Assembly (NCBI GenBank): GCA_947178165.1
Contig: CAMWXH010000020.1
Coordinates: 1 to 35,664 of the forward strand
Source: an uncultured Porphyromonadaceae bacterium
Lineage (GTDB): Bacteria > Bacteroidota > Bacteroidia > Bacteroidales > Muribaculaceae
DNA length: 35,664 nucleotides
Reading direction: 5' to 3'
Positions 33,273 through 35,664 of the stretch are shown piece by piece. A program made the translations under genes and the position numbers. The notes beneath the pieces were generated by a model. That model was not told where the DNA came from, made no database searches, and was given only the letters and a program-made list of their open reading frames with translations. Each line of letters starts with the position of its first letter. Within the stretch, counting starts at the first letter, position 1.

Positions 33273-34202
33273 ATGAATCCTTACTATAAAGACTATAATG
33301 AATATTTGGGAGAAATTTTTCCCGGATTGAAAGTCCAGAAAATCTCAATTAATGCCGGTTTTTCCTGCCCTAACCGCGACGGAACAATCGGTAGGGGAGG
33401 GTGCATCTATTGCGATAACACAACTTTCACCCCCTCATATTGTTTCGGTGCTGACTCTGTAAAGCAACAAGTAGAGGCTGGAAAGAGATTTTTCTCAAGA
33501 AAATATCCTTCCATGAAATACTTGGCCTATTTTCAGTCTTTCACCAATACTTTCAGAGGGAGCGATGCCGATAATGAGAAGAATATCTCTCTTGAGAAAC
33601 AATATCGTGAAGCACTCGAAGATGACGATGTGATTGGCCTTATCATAGGGTCACGTCCCGATTGTTTCCCCGATGACATAGTGGCTCTTTTGGCTCAATT
33701 GAACCGTGAATATCCTGTGTTTGTTGAATTAGGTGCGGAGACCTCCTGCAATGAAACTCTTAGAATCATTAACCGGGGGCATAGCTGGGAGCAAACCTGT
33801 GATACCGTGTTCAGGCTTAATGATGCTGGAATCAGGGTCGGCTTGCACCTGATATGCGGACTCCCCGGCGAAACCGAGGAGATGATTCTGCAAAATGTGA
33901 AACGGGCTTGTGAGTTGCCGATTGAATCAATCAAGCTTCACCATTTGCAAGTGATACGCCACACCCCCCTTCATGATGCTGTGGAATCCGGAAAGCTTTC
34001 AGTCTTCCCCTTCTCGAAGGAGGATTATTTGGATTTATGCGTCAAAATTATTAATATTGTGCCGCGAAGAATTGCAATCGAGCGTTTCCTTGCCTCCTCT
34101 CCTCCCGACAAGGTGGTCGCACCCAAATGGGGGATAAAGAATTATGAATTCACCAATCTTCTGATGAACCGTTTGAAGAAGGATGATTCATTTAAGGTTT
34201 GA
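33273..34202 (+). CDS. YhcC-type radical SAM protein (TIGR01212 family)
   Basis: A 309-residue radical SAM protein, the same length as E. coli YhcC. The iron-sulphur Cys are in GFSCPNRDGTIGRGGCIYCDN: the last two are CxxC, but the first lies 12 residues earlier, the atypical spacing of this family. Further features are GSRPDCFPDD, FVELGAETSCNETL and GLHLICGLPGET, TIM-barrel strands with SAM-binding residues. The reaction is not established for the family; some radical SAM neighbours modify RNA. It follows aroC on the same strand; the gap contains a 9-nt tandem repeat. Start is the ATG at 33273; an ATG at 33269 is out of frame. No terminator is seen before the next gene at 34317. Confidence 0.9.
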   Translation: MNPYYKDYNEYLGEIFPGLKVQKISINAGFSCPNRDGTIGRGGCIYCDNTTFTPSYCFGADSVKQQVEAGKRFFSRKYPSMKYLAYFQSFTNTFRGSDADNEKNISLEKQYREALEDDDVIGLIIGSRPDCFPDDIVALLAQLNREYPVFVELGAETSCNETLRIINRGHSWEQTCDTVFRLNDAGIRVGLHLICGLPGETEEMILQNVKRACELPIESIKLHHLQVIRHTPLHDAVESGKLSVFPFSKEDYLDLCVKIINIVPRRIAIERFLASSPPDKVVAPKWGIKNYEFTNLLMNRLKKDDSFKV

Positions 34203-34316
34203 TACGGTTCAAAGGAGGTAAATAATCTTCTTTTTAACGTTCGTAAATTAGTTTAAACAACTTCAAAAGATTAGATCAAGATTTAATCCATAATTTAAAA
34301 GAAAAAATAAAAATAT

Positions 34317-35414
34317 ATGAAAAAAATGATTTTGCCGGCATTTGCAATCTTTGGCGCCACTATGATAGCCAATGCCGATGTCACAGTTCTTTTCCCGGCC
34401 GGAACTTCAGGAGAATATGAAGTTGAATCGCAGTTAATATCAGAGATGGTTAAACCCCGCGGAGAGAGAAAAGCTCCGGAGGTGAAACAGCTTTCAGTAA
34501 AGGATGGTAAAGTTGTGTTCACGCCCATCGCTGATGGAGCTTCGCAATCGGTGCTTTATACATCAGAAAGGGAAGGTATCGTGCTCTATTCTTTGCCAGG
34601 TGAGAATCTCACGGTCGAAGTCAGCTCAGTTGAACCTCTCGAATACACCGTAAAAGGAACTCCTCTTATGGAGGAGATAACCTCGCTTGATGCAAAAGGG
34701 AGCGGAATCAAAAAGGAGTATTTCGCCATTGCTCGAAGCGGCAACCCTGATGAGAAGAAGCTGGAAGAGCTATCCAACCGTTATGATGTCATCTTTGCCG
34801 ACTACATCAAGCAGAATCCATCAAATCCGGCATCCATCTATGCTCTTCTCGAACTTGACGGACAGGACTATCTTGATATGTTCAATATTCTTCCCGAAGA
34901 AGCAAAGACCACCCCTCTATATCCCCTGGCAGTAAATAAAAAGGCACGTGTGGAAAAAAATATAGAAGCGGAGAAACGGATGGAAGCCCTCCAGAGCGGA
35001 GATGTTGACGCGCCGCTTTTCACATTAAAGAATCTCGAAGGTAAGGATGTGTCTCTTTCCGAATTCAGGGGTAAATGGGTCATTTTGGATTTCTGGGGAT
35101 CATGGTGTCCATGGTGCATAAAAGGATTCCCTGCGCTTAAAGAAGCCTACAGCAAATATGCAGGCAAGCTTGAAATAATAGGCGTTGACTGCCGTGATTC
35201 CGAAGAAGCATGGCGCACAGCCGTGAAACGCTATGAATTGCCTTGGGTTCAAGTATATAATGGCGGAGCTGAAGCCGAGAAGCTATATGAAGAGTATGCA
35301 GTGCAAGGCTTTCCCACAAAAGTCATAGTCTCTCCCGAAGGGAAGATTGCCAACATCACTGTAGGGGAGGATCCATCCTTCTTCACCGTGCTTTCAAAGC
35401 TCATGGAAAAATAA
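34317..35414 (+). CDS. TlpA-like exported thioredoxin-family protein
   Basis: A 365-residue protein with a signal peptide (about 1-20). The N-terminal half (about 20-220) is a beta-rich then helical region like the extra domain seen in Bacteroidota TlpA-like proteins (DUF4369-like, by shape only). The thioredoxin fold starts near 231 (DAPLFTLKNLEGKDVSLSEF) and has the redox site WCPWC near 260-264 and the cis-proline region GFPTKV near 340. Such proteins reduce or shuttle disulfides in the periplasm; partner unknown. The CPWC active site is uncommon; many TlpA/ResA proteins have CxPC. Two ATGs (34317 and 34326) are near the start; the first is used. The DNA repeat hairpin at 35470 follows about 55 bp after the stop. 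Confidence 0.9.
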   Translation: MKKMILPAFAIFGATMIANADVTVLFPAGTSGEYEVESQLISEMVKPRGERKAPEVKQLSVKDGKVVFTPIADGASQSVLYTSEREGIVLYSLPGENLTVEVSSVEPLEYTVKGTPLMEEITSLDAKGSGIKKEYFAIARSGNPDEKKLEELSNRYDVIFADYIKQNPSNPASIYALLELDGQDYLDMFNILPEEAKTTPLYPLAVNKKARVEKNIEAEKRMEALQSGDVDAPLFTLKNLEGKDVSLSEFRGKWVILDFWGSWCPWCIKGFPALKEAYSKYAGKLEIIGVDCRDSEEAWRTAVKRYELPWVQVYNGGAEAEKLYEEYAVQGFPTKVIVSPEGKIANITVGEDPSFFTVLSKLMEK

Positions 35415-35664
35415 AAATGCTCCCTCTTGCGTAGCTGTCCTGTTCAAAAACTCCGCTTTTGCAAGAAAGTGACGGTGTGTCAAAATACATAATTTTGGCA
35501 CACCGTCATACTTTTATCCGGATGGCGAGGGTGCTGTCAGAATGGTTCGGATGGTAGGCGGTTGAGATTGAGGCTGAGGGAGCATACTCACGTATGTGAC
35601 CGAAGCCGAGTAAGCATTAACTGAAGTACACCTTGTAGGTACAACTTATTATAACGTCGGCTAC
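35415..35664 (+). repeat. Hairpin-plus-flank repeat, copy 2, running to the window edge
   Basis: After the TlpA-like gene, arms 35470-35486 and 35492-35508 pair over 17 bp with one mismatch (TGACGGTGTGTCAAAAT; loop ACATA). The next 45 nt match those after the hairpin at 21288-21334 in order (ATCC, ATGG, GGG, AGAATGGTTC-GATG). Before the hairpin, CTTGC and GCAAG (about 35427-35465) may pair; beyond it more short inverted segments appear (GCATAC/GTATGT near 35583-35600) up to the edge. No gene is visible here. The hairpin may also terminate the TlpA transcript. Confidence 0.75.

Overview
The window looks like chromosomal DNA from a gut Bacteroidales bacterium, probably Muribaculaceae or a close relative; the family is inferred. 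The signs are SusC/TonB-type receptors, a Porin_10 porin, a DUF6377 membrane regulator, a Rho with a long disordered insert, a type IX secretion (T9SS) C-terminal signal, and promoters of the Bacteroidota form TTG-N19-21-TAnnTTTG. I saw no tRNA, rRNA, CRISPR array, integrase or transposase.

Layout, left to right. 1-4.2 kb: a left-truncated porin (-), then L-threonine dehydrogenase (-) and kbl (+), divergent, which together turn threonine into glycine and acetyl-CoA. 4.2-9 kb: a small secreted protein resembling a gingipain (C25) propeptide without a peptidase domain, a large TonB-type outer-membrane protein, and a secreted alpha/beta hydrolase. 9-16.7 kb: an alpha-galactoside locus made of a divergent DUF6377 regulator, a TonB receptor with no SusD, a GH36 alpha-galactosidase and galactokinase. 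16.7-19.6 kb: an AspT/YidE-type transporter and ddh (meso-diaminopimelate dehydrogenase), divergent from a symmetric promoter region.

19.6-24.8 kb is accessory-like and AT-rich. Two paralogous AAA-ATPase-like/PD-(D/E)XK proteins flank a secreted protein with a T9SS sorting domain and a 320-nt stretch with no gene. On the minus strand that stretch has a consensus promoter, several stem-loops and a strong terminator ending 43 bp before the T9SS gene. It is the best candidate here for an undescribed element: a structured RNA or an attenuating leader. 24.8-28.3 kb (-): ettA, def, ruvX and a rubredoxin-first rubrerythrin. 28.3-35.4 kb (+): tilS, rho, a short aroC, a YhcC-type radical SAM protein and a TlpA-like thioredoxin.

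Patterns beyond the genes: (i) a hairpin-plus-flank repeat at 21.29 kb and 35.47 kb; (ii) a 22-bp inverted repeat between the alpha-galactosidase gene and galK; (iii) three genes with a -7-like box exactly 4 nt before the ATG, predicting leaderless mRNAs; (iv) a 9-nt tandem repeat before the radical SAM gene. Most transcription units end in clear hairpin terminators, which help define operons.
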